Below, one piece after another: positions 43,700 through 56,282 of a stretch of DNA of 64,000 nucleotides. The notes under the pieces were generated by a model. That model worked only from the letters and a program-made list of their open reading frames with translations. It was not told where the DNA came from and did not search any database. Within the stretch, counting starts at the first letter, position 1. The number at the start of each line of letters is the position of its first letter. A program made the position numbers and the translations under genes. The stretch lies in NCBI GenBank assembly GCA_032433765.1, contig JAVIAB010000025.1, positions 36,044,782-36,108,781 on the forward strand, given 5' to 3'. Origin of the DNA: Megaustenia siamemsis (Eukaryota > Mollusca > Gastropoda > Stylommatophora > Ariophantidae).

Positions 43700-45790
43700 T
43701 ATATATATCAATCTTCATCCCTACGCTGTGCTACCAATGCCAGACCTGGACCCTAGATGCAAGAACAATAAGAAAAATAACCTATACAGAGGTGAAATGT
43801 GTTAGACGAATGACAGGAAACAGTCTGAAAGATAAGATCAGAAATGAAGAACTGAGAAAAAAGCTAGGAATAGCCCCCGCCATAGAATATATAAGAAAAC
43901 GACAGATAAAATTGTTTGGCCACGTGACAAGGCAGAAAGAACACAACACAACACAACGAGCCTTCAACAAACGTTGTGAGAACACCAGACCCAAGGGTCG
44001 ACCACGAAAAAGATGGATCGATGGAATATTAGAAGCACTATGGTATGCAACAGTGGCCTCCAAATTGTTACAAAGAGCTATGAATGCACTGAATTCATGG
44101 ACAAATCGATGGTAAATCAGCATCAATACAGATAAATGCAGTACTACACTTTTCACTCTCTCCCCAAAACAAAAAGCAGGAGCCATCTACATAAACAATG
44201 AGCATGTGAAAGAAGACATACAAGCTACGTATCTCGGAGTTACATTTGATAACAAACTATCTTGAAACAGCAGATAAATAAGGCAACACAAAAAGCAAGG
44301 AGAAAGTTGGCTATTCTAAGAAAGCTATGTGGAACTACATGGGGTGCGAGTGGGAAAATACTCAGTAAAGTTTACCAACAGAGTATACGCCCACATTTAG
44401 AATATGGATCATCCGCATGGTGCTCAGCATCAAACACCACATTGCAAGAACTGGACAAAGTACAAAACCAGGCACTTAGGGTCATCACAGGAGCAATGAA
44501 ATCAACACCAATATTATAGATGGAGAAATTGTGGAGGATACCAGCACTGAGAGAACGGAGGGACACAAAGGTACTGATACAGGCAGAAAAATTTGCTTGC
44601 ATGCCGAGACATCCAATGAAGGACAGATTCCAAAATCTTGCATTGGGACGACTTAAGAGAAGCAGTTTTATTCACCAAGCTAAGCGTATTAGTAGACAAA
44701 CACCAGACATGCCAAGAGTTGTTAACCCCCTACTGCCCATACCAGAACAGACTCCCTGGACAGAGGAATCAGGATTATCAGTTCAAATACGGACAGAAGT
44801 TAAAGGAATAGTTGACAAAGAGGAACAGAATAGTCTACAGCGAAAAACAATAACTGTCAGTTTCCTGGACGAAGAATACCCACAAGGCCTATGGATTCGT
44901 GTGTACACAGATGGATCAGCACAGAATGCAGTGAAGAATGGGGGAGCAGGTGCATATAGAGAGTACCCAAATAACACTAGGGATATGAATAAAATAGCAA
45001 CAGGGAAATATTGTCACAATTATGATGCAGAAATACAAGCAATAAAGTTGGCAATAGAAAAACTGCTGAACAGTAATCTTAGCCCACAGCCTGTAGTGTT
45101 TTTGACAGATGCAAGATCAGTACTCTAGGCACTACAATCCAGAAAATTACCACATCTGCAGACCTTATTGACTGAACTCTGCAAGCACCACAGGGTTGCC
45201 CTGCAGTGGATCCCATCTCACTGTGGAATACCAGGAAATGAGAAAGCAGATCAGCTGGCAAAGGAAGGTTCAACAGGCACACAACTAGATACACCGGTTA
45301 CATACCATCATAAGAAACAGATAATCAAATCAATCAGAGGACCAAAAGCCCCACATCAGGATGCCTTTCATAATATGAATAGATATGAACAAGTTATCAT
45401 TATACGCCTCAGAACAGGACACAATCGACTCCATAGTCACATGTATACAAAATTCAAGATCGGCATATCAACTACTTGTACATGTGGACAGGCACCCCAG
45501 ACTGCTGAACACTTACTTCAAGACTGCACTGAATATAGTAGATTGAGGAAAATCCATTGGCCCATAGATACAACACTACAGACAAAACTATATGGGCCAC
45601 TACAAGAATTACAAAAGACAGTAACATTTATACAGGAAACGACATTGCAGATATAGACAATACTTCAGGCGAACGAAAGATAGATAGAAGCACTAGGAAA
45701 CATAACAGCAGCAGAGGCGAACAGAAGAGCAAAAGACCGCAAATTATATCTCCCCTCGACGCTGAAAGGCAAATGAGGAAGGAAAGAAGA
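43700..45790 (+). pseudogene. LINE C-terminal region split by a second LINE
   Basis: The left part (43700-44040) encodes VKCVRRMTGNSLKDKIRN, then LFGHVTRQKE and GRPRKRWIDGILEAL. The right part (45685-45790) resumes with EALGNITAAEANRRAKDRKL and LPSTLKG. Together they match the continuous copy at 7395-7766. The 11-bp target tagaagcacta is present on both sides of the inserted element (44030-44040 and 45685-45695). The RT core and endonuclease are absent, so this was already a 5'-truncated copy when hit. Confidence 0.88.
44041..45684 (+). pseudogene. Nested LINE with reverse transcriptase end and RNase H domain
   Basis: This 5'-truncated insertion encodes, in order: the end of an RT domain (LLQRAMNALNSWTNRW, YLGVTFDNKLS), a linker (YQQSIRPHLEYGSSAWCS), and an RNase H domain with YTDGSAQ, the Glu in YDAEIQAIKL, the Asp in FLTDARS, and IPSHCGIPGNEKADQLA. 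A C-terminal zinc-knuckle-like CTCGQAPQTAEHLLQDC follows. RNase H catalytic residues are all visible. It is inactivated by in-frame TAG/TAA codons (44113-44115, 44517-44519, 45126-45128) and a frameshift near 44255. The 3' end is a short (GATA)n. The architecture fits an I/Jockey-superfamily type LINE. Confidence 0.88.
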
Positions 45791-46616
45791 AGACATATAT
45801 ATGCTATAAGCTCAGCAGAACAACATGTATCAATCCCAACTTGCATTCTTCATAAATACACCCCGACGGGTTCATACGTTAATCATTTTGAACGCAGACT
45901 TCGACAACCAAGCAAACTTTTTTGATAGATTACCACTAATTCAACGTGATCGTTTTCCCCTCCAGGTAAATACGAACTAGGTTTTGGTAATATTTGTCCC
46001 ACTCCTCTCGTAGGGTTACTTTTTATATTTTTATTTAATTAAAAACCATGTTCATTTCATCGTTGAGAGTCGCCCACGGAGACAATTACAAGGATGCGTG
46101 ATCTTATGAGCTTAGAGAAACTATAGAAACTAAACTTGCTAACAATTCAATAGTTACATAATTGTTTAGGTTTAGATGTGTGTAGGATACAACTACCAAG
46201 CCGTGTATCCACATAATAACGTGCCAGCAAGAAACTGTAGGCAGTTGTTTTGTTTTATCGGACAGTTTATTTACAAATAAAAGTAACAGAAACATAATTT
46301 ATTGATGTGTTGATCATGGATTTTTAAATATCTCAGTTAAATGTTATGACATTACAAAATGCTTGCTGGTTAGAATAGTGAAATTGAATAGATATGATGT
46401 TTTATTGACATTGATGTTTAAGTTAGAAGATTTCATGAAAGTTATTGCCGCTTGTTTTCATATTTCTGTTTGCTCACGACCTTGTATCATTGTATCAACT
46501 GTGTGCTCTGCTCTTGATAAAAGTCGATTCGTTAACATATCTTTTCATCTGCTGGTGCGTTGACATAAGTCTAATGCTTATTTTGTTTGGATTGAAGTCA
46601 CTGCAGTTTGGTGATG
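45791..46616. other. AT-rich spacer
   Basis: No array, RNA gene or frame over about 65 codons. Nothing recognised. Confidence 0.5.
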
Positions 46617-47275
46617 GGGTTATTGAGTTATTTGCGGGTCATCATCATTGCACTCCGAACATGTCCATAGGTGCTCTGTTCCCCTCCTCAGCAATTCCCT
46701 CAGTGTCCAGCGACTGACGACTCCAGTTCTATGTTGGTTGATAAGTCTTCTTACACGGCCACCAAGTTTCTCATTTCTGGCTGTGCCCAACTTAACTCCC
46801 ATTTCCATCATCCGAAGAAGTGACGTTGATCTGTGTTTGTCGAAGTCATGTGCTCTTCCCACATCTCGAAGGGCATTGATGATGTCCGCCCGATCCATCG
46901 GTTGCCCGTCCTCAACGACAGCACAGCTAGCCAACCTGTCCGCTATCTCATTTCCCCATACTCCCGCATGTCCAGGGACATAGACAAAGGTGACCTTACA
47001 TATTTTGGATTTCTGCAACGACTCTACCCATTGCATGCGTACAGAGCCCGCCTCCACTTTTTTTATTATGCTCATAGAATCACTCAGTATACATGTGTGG
47101 GTGTAGTCTTGTGACTCTAACCATTTTTGTTGGTGATGGGGTTGTGTTGGTCTAGAGAAGACAATTTCGTTTCCCTGTGATGGTCTTATCACGGGCTGCC
47201 TTTCGTTCTTTTGTGCACTTCTACCTGAGTTAAAAGTATCAGTTGTGATATATATTGCCTTTCTCTTCATTTGCT
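46617..47275 (-). pseudogene. LINE RNase H domain fragment
   Basis: A 216-codon minus-strand frame begins near an RNase H start (AIYITTD, normally followed by GS but here TFNSGRS). It continues through ILSDSMSIIKKVEAGS and VTFVYVPGHAGVWGNEIADR to the tail WTCSECNDDDPQITQ. The catalytic Asp of ITTD, the Asp of SDS and the His/Asp of GHAG...EIAD are visible. The expected Glu-containing helix is not obvious because that segment (RPSQGNEIVFSRPTQ) has diverged or shifted. Shorter copies are at 5188, 6548 and 12570. The RT region upstream is missing. Confidence 0.85.
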
Positions 47276-47329
47276 CTTGTCAAGGATTATATCACCTCAG
47301 GTGTATTTCAGTGATAGCGTGTGGACTTT

Positions 47330-47640
47330 CTTGTGGGTTCTGTGGCTTTTGAAAGTCATTGTTGCCTTTGGTTCTTATATCCCTTTTTGTGTGCCTCCTT
47401 CATGATCTATGCAGCCCTAAGATGTATGAAGCAATGAATCTCTTCCACTGTTTTCCCTCCCAGATGATGTAGATTTTATTTCTGAGTTGTGTCGTTACTC
47501 TCATAATTTCTCATTCCATCTCAACTCCTATTCTACCAATCGTTGGATATTTGGTTTTTTTTTTGTTCACCCACCCACTAACTATTCATTAGATCGTAAT
47601 GTTCCATTTTATCATTGATTTTCCTCAGAAATTCGAACTC
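47330..47640 (-). pseudogene. Degraded RTE-like reverse transcriptase fragment
   Basis: On the minus strand, broken frames read EIMRVTTQLRNKIYI, then EGKQWKRF, RDIRTKGNND. This corresponds to the YLEGKAVEKV...RIAKAAMTF stretch of the LINE at 8326-8830. Several frameshifts. Confidence 0.6.
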
Positions 47641-48003
47641 GTCTGTAGCATCAACATTACTGTTGTGTAAAACATTACTGTCAAGAAATGGGAACTTTGG
47701 TGTGGAACAAGGTACACAACTTTGGTGTGTATCGAAAGGGAGGTAAACGATGTATTCTACAGGTTAGTTCCTTCATGTACAAGTTGTGTTCTAAAATCAT
47801 GTACAAACTAAAAATAAAGATTTTTATCCATTCTTGTATTTAGAACCATTATCATGGTATTCAGTATGGTATTCAGTGTTATACCATCTCAGTCTCTGTC
47901 TTGATTGGATAGAAAATCTCAACAGAGAGCACTAACAGAATACTCAGTGCCAGCATTATGCATGGCATTCTGGCCAAACTGAACTTTGGCACACTTTTGG
48001 CAC
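47641..48003. other. Low-copy spacer
   Basis: Nothing recognised. Confidence 0.4.
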
Positions 48004-48013
48004 TCTCTCATAT

Positions 48014-48390
48014 CTCTATCTATCTATTGACCTTTTGAGCCGTAACCGGCCCATAGGGCGTAGACCAAGATACACCTTCTCCTATATGAATTATTTGTTC
48101 TAGCAGTTTTCTTTTAAAGATATTTTATCAAATCTCGCCATCTGTCTCTGTTCTGTGCAAGCAGTTCTATCTCATTGAGGGAGCCGATTCCTGCTGCTCT
48201 TGCCTCTCTCATCAATGTTCTTCTCAGTGTCTCCCTGGGTCTTCCTCTTTTTCTTTTACCTGTTGTTTCCCATATGAGGGCTTGCTTTGCTATTCAATTA
48301 TTATCTCTTCTCATCACATGTCCAACGTATGACCATCGTCTTTTCTTTATTACTGAAGATATTAGTGGTTGATTGGCGATTTCTCTAATT
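48014..48390 (-). mobile_element. LINE 3'-end fragment, third copy, with 10-bp target-site duplication
   Basis: Same family and 3' end as 502-907, but inserted at a new place. Direct repeats tctctcatat flank it (48004-48013, 48391-48400), with a (TAGA)n tail at the left. It is truncated about 40 bp earlier at its 5' end than the array copies. The last codons of the MRRDN...KYL frame are present with small changes. Confidence 0.85.
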
Positions 48391-48400
48391 TCTCTCATAT

Positions 48401-49024
48401 ATACATATATGTAAACCTACTTTTTCCATCTCAGAAGCGTCAGAATAAAAAAGAAATATTTTATTTATTTTCACTTTTTTTGGATGATCCTTGATGGTGC
48501 CCCTAAGCAGATGGCATGCCCTGGGCAACTGCTCAAGTTGTCAGTACCTTGAGCAGGTACTGAGAGCACTAACTCCATAACAATGTCATTTTAGAAATCA
48601 TCAACTGTTATTTTCATGAAAATAGGAATGTTGACTTTTTTATATTTTTGCTTCAGGTAGCAACATGCAGCCTGTCTTTTAAAAATGTTTAATTGAAAAA
48701 GGTTTTCATTACTTGCACATAAGCATATGAATGTGTTTGTGTCCTGCTCATTTCTCTTAGAGGGGACACATGGTTGCCCACCTCATAGCAGTTTAAGAGG
48801 ATAATCACAGAAATAATAAACAGCAGTAGAGATGACCTATGTCAGGAGGCAGAGTGTTTGATAATGATGATGTATGATGATAATGTTCTAGAGGTTTGAT
48901 AATAGCCATTGTTTGCTGTCATTACAGAGAATATTATTGTTGGAGAGATTTGATGGTATCAGTTGTTTGTTGTCATTACAGAGAATATTAATGAGGAAGG
49001 AATTTGGTAGTAGCAACTGTTTTA
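48401..49024. other. Spacer with a short imperfect repeat
   Basis: Non-coding, AT-rich. Positions about 48895-49020 hold two to three imperfect copies of a roughly 65-bp unit around tgtcattacagagaatatta. No gene seen. Confidence 0.45.
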
Positions 49025-49470
49025 AGAGAGTTCATTGGTGCTATAAAGAGCCAATTCTGACCTATGGAAGTGAATCATGGACAGTAAACAAGCAAATAAA
49101 AAGATGATTAGAGACCACAGAGATGGGATTTCTCAGAAGAATGTTGAAAGTTCCCTGGACAGCTAAAAAGACCAATGAGGACATTCTCATAGAGGCCAAC
49201 ACAGAAAGGGAGCTCCTAAGAAACATCAGAAAGAAGCAATTAAAATTTTTTGGGCACATCATGAGAAGAGGAAAGTTGGAATACTTGGTTACAACTGGCA
49301 AAATAAAAGGAAAGAGAGATCGCGGGTGACAAAGAGAGAAGATACTAGATAGCTTGGTGTCATGACATGGAAAACAGTTAACAACAGAATTGATACGATG
49401 CACGGTGGATAGAAGATTGTGGAAGGATATGATCATGTACGCCAACTGGTATGGCACATGATGATGATGA
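49025..49470 (+). pseudogene. RTE-type LINE fragment
   Basis: It encodes EFIGAIKSQF-like sequence, then WTVNKQIKR, MGFLRRMLKVPWTAKKTNED, FFGHIMRRGKLEYLVTTGK and KGKRDRG before a stop at 49327. The tail region (QREKILDSLVS, RWTVDRRLWKD) follows in broken frame, ending in a GAT-repeat 3' tail (gatgatgatgatga). Same family as 9795, 37764 and 56569. Confidence 0.85.
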
Positions 49471-49494
49471 TGAGCTATTTTAAGTATCCATAGA

Positions 49495-50380
49495 GAGTTT
49501 GTAATTGGAAATTTTTGATAGCAGCAATTGATTTTATACATCCGTGGAGAGTTTGTAATTGGAAAGTTTTGATAGCAGCAATTGATTTTATACATCTGTG
49601 GAGAGTTTGTAATTGGAAAGTTTTGATAGCAGCAATTGATTTTATACATCCGTGGAGAGTTTGTAATTGGAAAGTTTTGATAGTAGCAATTGATTTTATA
49701 CATCCGTGGAGAGTTTGTAATTGGAAAGTTTTGATAGCAGCAATTGATTTTATACATCCGTGGAGAGTTTGTAATTGGAAAGTTTTGATAGCAGCAATTG
49801 ATTTTATACATCCGTGGAGAGTTTGTAATTGGAAAGTTTTGATAGCAGCAATTGATTTTATACATCCGTGGAGAGTTTGTAATTGGAAAGTTTTGATAGC
49901 AGCAATTGATTTTATACATCCGTGGAGAGTTTGTAATTGGAAAGTTTTGATAGCAGCAATTGATTTTATACATCCGTGGAGAGTTTGTAATTGGAAAGTT
50001 TTGATAGCAGCAATTGATTTTATACATCCGTGGAGAGTTTGTAATTGGAAAGTTTTGATAGCAGCAATTGATTTTATACATCCGTGGAGAGTTTGTAATT
50101 GGAAAGTTTTGATAGCAGCAATTGATTTTATACATCCGTGGAGAGTTTGTAATTGGAAAGTTTTGATAGCAGCAATTGATTTTATACATCCGTGGAGAGT
50201 TTGTAATTGGAAAGTTTTGATAGCAGCAATTGATTTTATACATCCGTGGAGAGTTTGTAATTGGAAAGTTTTGATAGCAGCAATTGATTTTATACATCCG
50301 TGGAGAGTTTGTAATTGGAAAGTTTTGATAGCAGCAATTGATTTTATACATCCGTGGAGAGTTTGTAATTGGAAAGTTCT
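49495..50380. repeat. 54-bp minisatellite array (16 units)
   Basis: The unit is gtttgtaattggaaagtttt plus gatagcagcaattgatttta and tacatccgtggaga. Units are almost identical, with only a few single substitutions, so the array is young or strongly homogenised. Frames of 312-429 codons on both strands are by-products. Confidence 0.97.
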
Positions 50381-50536
50381 ATTGGTTGCTGCTGTTTCCA
50401 AAGTTCTTCTAATGCCATTCAAAAAAAGATTGTGTCTAATGTTTTCTTTTTAACAGTACGGGTTATGTAAGACAGAAATTTTTGTATATTTTTGTTTTCA
50501 TAAACAAAATCATATTCTTCAGCCTTTTTATTTCAG

Positions 50537-50629
50537 TTAGACATCCCAGGCCATATGTTACTTGTCATACAGAAAGGCCGTATAAAAAAATCAGAAAATT
50601 TAAATCGACTTCATCATTTTGATGCGGAG
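50537..50629 (+). CDS. PH-domain gene, exon 1 of the recognised set
   Basis: The acceptor tttttatttcag precedes 50537 and the donor gtatgt follows 50629. The 93 bp are open in phase 0 and encode LDIPGHMLLVIQKGRIKKSE and NLNRLHHFDAE. This reads like beta-strands of a lipid-binding PH fold when joined to exon 2. It ends in phase 0, matching the start of exon 2. No start codon is in this exon, so 5' exons must lie upstream, possibly outside the window. The exon lies between the 54-bp and 21-bp arrays. Confidence 0.5.
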
Positions 50630-50904
50630 GTATGTGAACTAAGTTTTACATTTATTGGGTCTAAGATTTTCAAGAATTGATAGGGTCTAATGTTTTAGTC
50701 CCTCAAAGAAAGACTTGAGGGCACCTTTACTGGGGACATTAGAGCTTGACTTGAATGATTGTTTCTTGAAGAATGACATGATGATTGATTGGAATGCTGT
50801 TAGGAGACAGAGAGATAAATGCCTGCAACCATCAAGCTACAGGAACTATCAACAAATATATTTTACTTTATCTGTTGAGAAATACTAGGGACGTTGCAGG
50901 TGCT

Positions 50905-52095
50905 ACAGTGTTCATGGACTGTGCTACAATGTTCATGGACTGTGCTACAATGTTCATGGACTGTGCTACAATGTTCATGGACTGTGCTACAATGTTCATG
51001 GACTGTGTTACAGTGTTCATGGACTGTGCTACAATGTTCATGGACTGTGCTACAATGTTCATGGACTGTGCTACAATGTTCATGGACTGTGTTACAGTGT
51101 TCATGGACTGTGCTACAATGTTCATGGACTGGTCTATAATGTTCATGGACTGTGCTATAATGTTCATGGACTGTGCTACAATGTTCATGGACTGTGTTAC
51201 AGTGTTCATGGACTGTGCTACAATGTTCATGGACTGTGCTACAATGTTCATGGACTGTGTTACAGTGTTCATGGAGTGTGCTACAATGTTCATGGACTGT
51301 GCTACAATGTTCATGGACGGTGCTACAATGTTCATGGACTGTGCTATAATGTTCATGGACTGTGCTACAATGTTCATGGACTGTGCTACAATGTTCATGG
51401 ACTGTGCTATTAATGTTCATGGACTGTGCTACAATGTTCATGGACTGTGCTACAATGTTCATGGACTGTGCTATAATGTTCATTGACTGTGCTATAGTGT
51501 TCATGGACTGTGCTACAACATTCATGGACTGTGCTATAATGTTCATTGACTGTGCTATATTGTTCATGGACTGTGCTACAATGTTCATGGACTGTGCTAT
51601 AATGTTCATGGACTTTGCTATAATGTTCATGGTCTGTGCTACATTGTTCATGGACTGTGCTACAACATTCATGGACTGTGCTATAATGTTCATGGACTGT
51701 GCTATAATGTTCATGGACTGTGCTACAATGTTCATGGACTGTGCTACAATGTTCATGGACTGTGCTACAACATTCATGTACTGTGCTATAATGTTCATGG
51801 ACTGTGCTATAATGTTCATGGACTGTGATATAATGTTCATGGACTGTGCTACAATGTTCATTGACTGTGCTACAACATTCATGGACTGTGCTATAATGTT
51901 CATGGACTGTGCTATAATGTTCATGGACTGTGCTACAATGTTCATGGACTGTGCTACAATGTTCATGGACTGTGCTACAATGTTCATGGACTGTGCTACA
52001 ATGTTCATGGACTGTGCTACAATGTTCATTGACTGTGCTATAATGTTCATTGACTGTGCTATAATGTTCATAAATTATGACGCAATGTTCATGTA
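50905..52095. repeat. 21-bp minisatellite in intron 1 (about 57 units)
   Basis: The unit is atggactgtgctacaatgtt plus c. Variants are ctataatg, ttacagtg, ctacaacattc. Multiple long frames on both strands are by-products. Right-hand units differ from left-hand ones (more ctataatg). Confidence 0.97.
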
Positions 52096-52189
52096 TAGTG
52101 CTACATCCTCACTGTGTAATCAAATAAAAGTTTGGGATGTCTGAAATGATGATGATGCCACATGCAAGAACATGACCATTTGTATTTCT

Positions 52190-54795
52190 ATAAACAATCA
52201 TTGAGATCAGCTGTCATTTGTCAGTCTTTCACAGCTATAGAACAATCATTGAGATCAGCTGTCATTTGTCAGTCTTTCACAGCTATAGAACAATCATTGA
52301 GATCAGCTGTCATTTGTCAGTCTTTCACAGCTATAAAATAATCATTGAGATCAGCTGTCATTTGTCAGTCTTTCACAGCTATAACACAATCATTGAGATC
52401 ATCTGTCATTTGTCAGTCTTTCACAACTATAAAATAATTGTTGAGATCATCTGTCATTTTTAAGTCTTTCACAGCTATAAAATAATTGTTGAGATCAGCT
52501 GTCATTTGTCAGTCTTTCACAACTATAAAACAATTGTTGAGATCAGCTGTCATTTGTCAGTCTTTCACAGCTATAAACAATCATTGAGATCAGCTGTCAT
52601 TTGTCAGTCTTTCACAGCTATAAACAATCATTGAGATCATCTGTCATTTGTCAGTCTTTCACAGCTATAAAACAATCATTGAGATCAGCTGTCATTTGTC
52701 AGTCTTTCACAGCTATAGAACAATCATTTAGATCAGCTATCATTTGTCAGTCATTCACATCTATAAAACAATCTTTGAGATCATCTGTCATTTGTCAGTC
52801 TTTCACATCTATAAAACAATCTTTGAGATCAGCTGTCATTTGTCAGTCTTTCACAGCTGTAAAACAATCATTGAGATCAGCTGTCATTTGTCACGTCTTT
52901 CACAGCTATAACACAATCATTGAGGTCAGCCATCATTTGACTGTCTTTCACAGCTATAAAACAATCATTGAGATCAGCTGTCATTTGCCAGTCTTTCACA
53001 GCTATAAAACAATCATTGAGATCAGCTGTCATTTGTCAGTCTTTCACAGCTATAAAACAATCATTAAGATCAGCTGTCACTTGTCAGTCTTTCACAGCTA
53101 TAAAACAATCATTGAGATCATCTGTCATTTGTCAGTCTTTCACAGCTATAAAACAGTCATTTAGATCAGCTGTCATTTGTCAATCTTTCACAGCTATAAA
53201 ACAATCATTGAGATCATCTGTCATTTGTCAGTCTTTCACAGCAATAAAACAATCATTGAGATCAGCTGTCATTTGGCTGTCGTTCACAGCTATAAAACAA
53301 TCATTGAGATCAGCTGTCACTTGTCAGTCTTTCACAGCTATAAAACAATCATTGAGATCATCTGTCATTTGTCAGTCTTTCACAGCTATAAAACAGTCAT
53401 TTAGATCAGCTGTCATTTGTCAATCTTTCACAGCTATAAAACAATCATTGAGATCATCTGTCATTTGTCAGTCTTTCACAGCAATAAAACAATCATTGAG
53501 ATCAGCTGTCATTTGTCAGTCTTTCACAGCAATAAAACAATCATTGAGATCAGCTGTCATTTGTCAGTCTTTCACAGCTATAAAACAATCATTGAGAGCA
53601 TGTGTCATTTGTCAGTCTTTCACAGCTATAAAACAATCATTGAGATCATCTGTCATTTGTCAGTCTTTCACAGCTATAAAACAATCATTGAGATCAGCTG
53701 TCATTTGTCAGTCTTTCACAGCTATAAAACAATCATTGAGATCATCTGTCATTTTTCAGTCTTTCACAGCTATAAAACAATCATTGAGATCATCTGTCAT
53801 TTGTCAGTCTTTCACAGCTATAAAACAGTCATTTAGATCAGCTGTCATTTGTCAATCTTTCACAGCTATAAAACAATCATTGAGATCATCTGTCATTTGT
53901 CAGTCTTTCACAGCAATAAAACAATCATTGAGATCAGCTGTCATTTGTCAGTCTTTCACAGCAATAAAACAATCATTGAGATCAGCTGTCATTTGTCAGT
54001 CTTTCACAGCTATAAAACAATCATTGAGAGCATGTGTCATTTGTCAGTCTTTCACAGCTATAAAACAATCATTGAGATCATCTGTCATTTGTCAGTCTTT
54101 CACAGCTATAAAACAATCATTGAGATCAGCTGTCATTTGTCAGTCTTTCACAGCTATAAAACAATCATTGAGATCATCTGTCATTTTTCAGTCTTTCACA
54201 GCTATAAAACAATCATTGAGATCATCTGTCATTTGTCAGTCTTTCACAGCTATAAAACAGTCATTTAGATCAGCTGTCATTTGTCAATCTTTCACAGCTA
54301 TAAAACAATCATTGAGATCATCTGTCATTTGTCAGTCTTTCACAGCAATAAAACAATCATTGAGATCAGCTGTCATTTGTCAGTCTTTCACAGCAATAAA
54401 ACAATCATTGAGATCAGCTGTCATTTGTCAGTCTTTCACAGCTATAAAACAATCATTGAGAGCATGTGTCATTTGTCAGTCTTTCACAGCTATAAAACAA
54501 TCATTGAGATCATCTGTCATTTGTCAGTCTTTCACAGCTATAAAACAATCATTGAGATCAGCTGTCATTTGTCAGTCTTTCACAGCTATAAAACAATCAT
54601 TGAGATCATCTGTCATTTTTCAGTCTTTCACAGCTATAAAACAATCATTGAGATCAGCTGTCATTTGTCAGTCTTTCACAGCTATAAAACAATCATTGAG
54701 ATCAGCTGTCATTTGTCAGTCTTTCACAGCTATAAAACAATCATTGAGATCAGATTTCATTTGTCGGTCTTTCACAGCTACAAAACAATGTATGT
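52190..54795. repeat. 48-bp minisatellite with 432-bp higher-order repeat (about 54 units)
   Basis: The unit is tcagctgtcatttgtcagtc plus tttcacagctataaaacaat and cattgaga. From about 53405 onward, blocks of nine units (432 bp) repeat with the same variants in the same order (for example gcaataaaac, gagagcatgtg, atttttcag). The left part is more diverged, with unit-length indels. The 668-codon plus frame is a by-product. Confidence 0.97.
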
Positions 54796-54892
54796 TCTTT
54801 AGAACACAGCAAGCAAGGCTCTCTAAGGCAGATCTAGATTCAATATATTTGTTGTTCCTTCTCTGGAAGTGTGCATGCCTTGCCTGCTCTTT

Positions 54893-55225
54893 GACCTCTC
54901 TCTCTATTGTTATATCAGTTTTAATGCTGGCTATAATCTATATCCACCTCTCTCTATTGTTATATCAGTTTTAATGCTGGCTATAATCTATATCCACCTC
55001 TCTCTATTGTTATATCAGTGTTAATGCTGGCTATAATCTATATCCACCTCTCTCTATTGTTATATCAGTTTTAATGCTGGCTATAATCTATATCCACCTC
55101 TCTCTATTGTTATATCAGTGTTAATGCTGGCTATAATCTATATCCACCTCTCCATATTGTTATATCAGTTTTAATGCTGGCTATAATCTATATCCACCTT
55201 TCTCTATTATTATATCAGTGTTAAT
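54893..55225. repeat. 50-bp repeat (6-7 units)
   Basis: The unit is cctctctctattgttatatc plus agttttaatgctggctataa and tctatatcca. Confidence 0.95.
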
Positions 55226-55249
55226 GTTGGCTACCACTTTTTTCCACAT

Positions 55250-55760
55250 TCCATCAGTTAGTCTCAGAGAGGACTAGACTTTCTATAAGTTAGTCTTAGA
55301 GAAGACTAGACATTCTATAAGTTAGTCTCAGAGAGGACAGACATTGTATAAGTTAGTCTCAGAGAGGACCAGACATTCTATAAGTTAGTCTCAGAGAAGA
55401 CTAGACATTCTATAAGTTAGTCTCAGAGAAGACTAGACATTCTATAAGTTAGTCTCAGAGAAGACTAGACATTCTATAAGTTAGTCTCAGAGAGGACAGA
55501 CATTGTATAAGTTAGTCTCAGAGAGGACCAGACATTCTATAAGTTAGTCTCAGAGAAGACTAGACATTCTATAAGTTAGTCTCAGAGAGGACAGACATTG
55601 TATAAGTTAGTCTCAGAGAAGACTAGACATTCTATAAGTTAGTCTCAGAGAGGACCAGACATTCTCTCAGTGAATCTCAGACAGAACCAGATATTCTATC
55701 TGTTGGTTTAAGAAAGAACCAGACATTCTATCTGTTATTCTCAGACAATATCAAATATTC
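55250..55760. repeat. 32-bp repeat (about 16 units)
   Basis: The unit is ttagtctcagagaagactag plus acattctataag, with gaggacag and gaggaccag variants. The last units are degraded. Confidence 0.95.
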
Positions 55761-55870
55761 TATCTTAACTACCCTGAGGCTAAGAATCACTGGAAAGACA
55801 CAGGTTCACCCCATGCAGAAACTGAACCACATACTTTGTTATTATTATTTTACACCTAATATGTGTCTCT

Positions 55871-56186
55871 AACATAGAATTATGGAAAGGTACCAGTCAA
55901 ACACAGTGGATAAAGAGATACAGCGAAGGCGATGGCGCTGGATAGGACACACACTATGGAAGCCAACTGAGAGTATTACACAACAGGCCCTTTTTTGGAA
56001 TCCCCAGGAGAAAAGACAAAGAGGAAGACCAAGGAATTCTTGGAGAAGACAGATGGAAGCAGAGATGAAGATGATGGGGAAGACATGGAATGATCTTAAA
56101 AGAATGGCAAAAGATAGAACGACTTGGAAAGTGGTTGTTGAAGACCTATGCTCCACTGGGAGCTAAAAAGGTAGAAGAAGAAGAAG
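55871..56186 (+). pseudogene. LINE C-terminal fragment with 10-bp target-site duplication
   Basis: A 94-codon frame reads WRWIGHTLWKPTESITQQAL, then KRQRGRPRNSWRRQMEAEM and TWKVVVEDLCSTGS. This is the conserved C-terminal tail of a LINE polyprotein, of a different family from the RTE copies. The 3' tail is (GAA)n. Direct repeats atgtgtctct flank it (55861-55870, 56187-56196). It lies in intron 1 of the PH gene, in the same orientation. The short frame is intact but lacks any enzymatic domain. Confidence 0.88.
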
Positions 56187-56282
56187 ATGTGTCTCTGCTC
56201 CACTATGCCACATTTACTCTTTTTTTCCCCATTATTTTAAACATGCAACATTAGAGAATATTATCATTTCTTCACAATTTAG

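Noticed and set aside
52968..54974. 668-codon QSFTAIKQSLRS repeat protein
   Set aside because: It is a 48-bp array by-product lying inside an intron of the PH gene.
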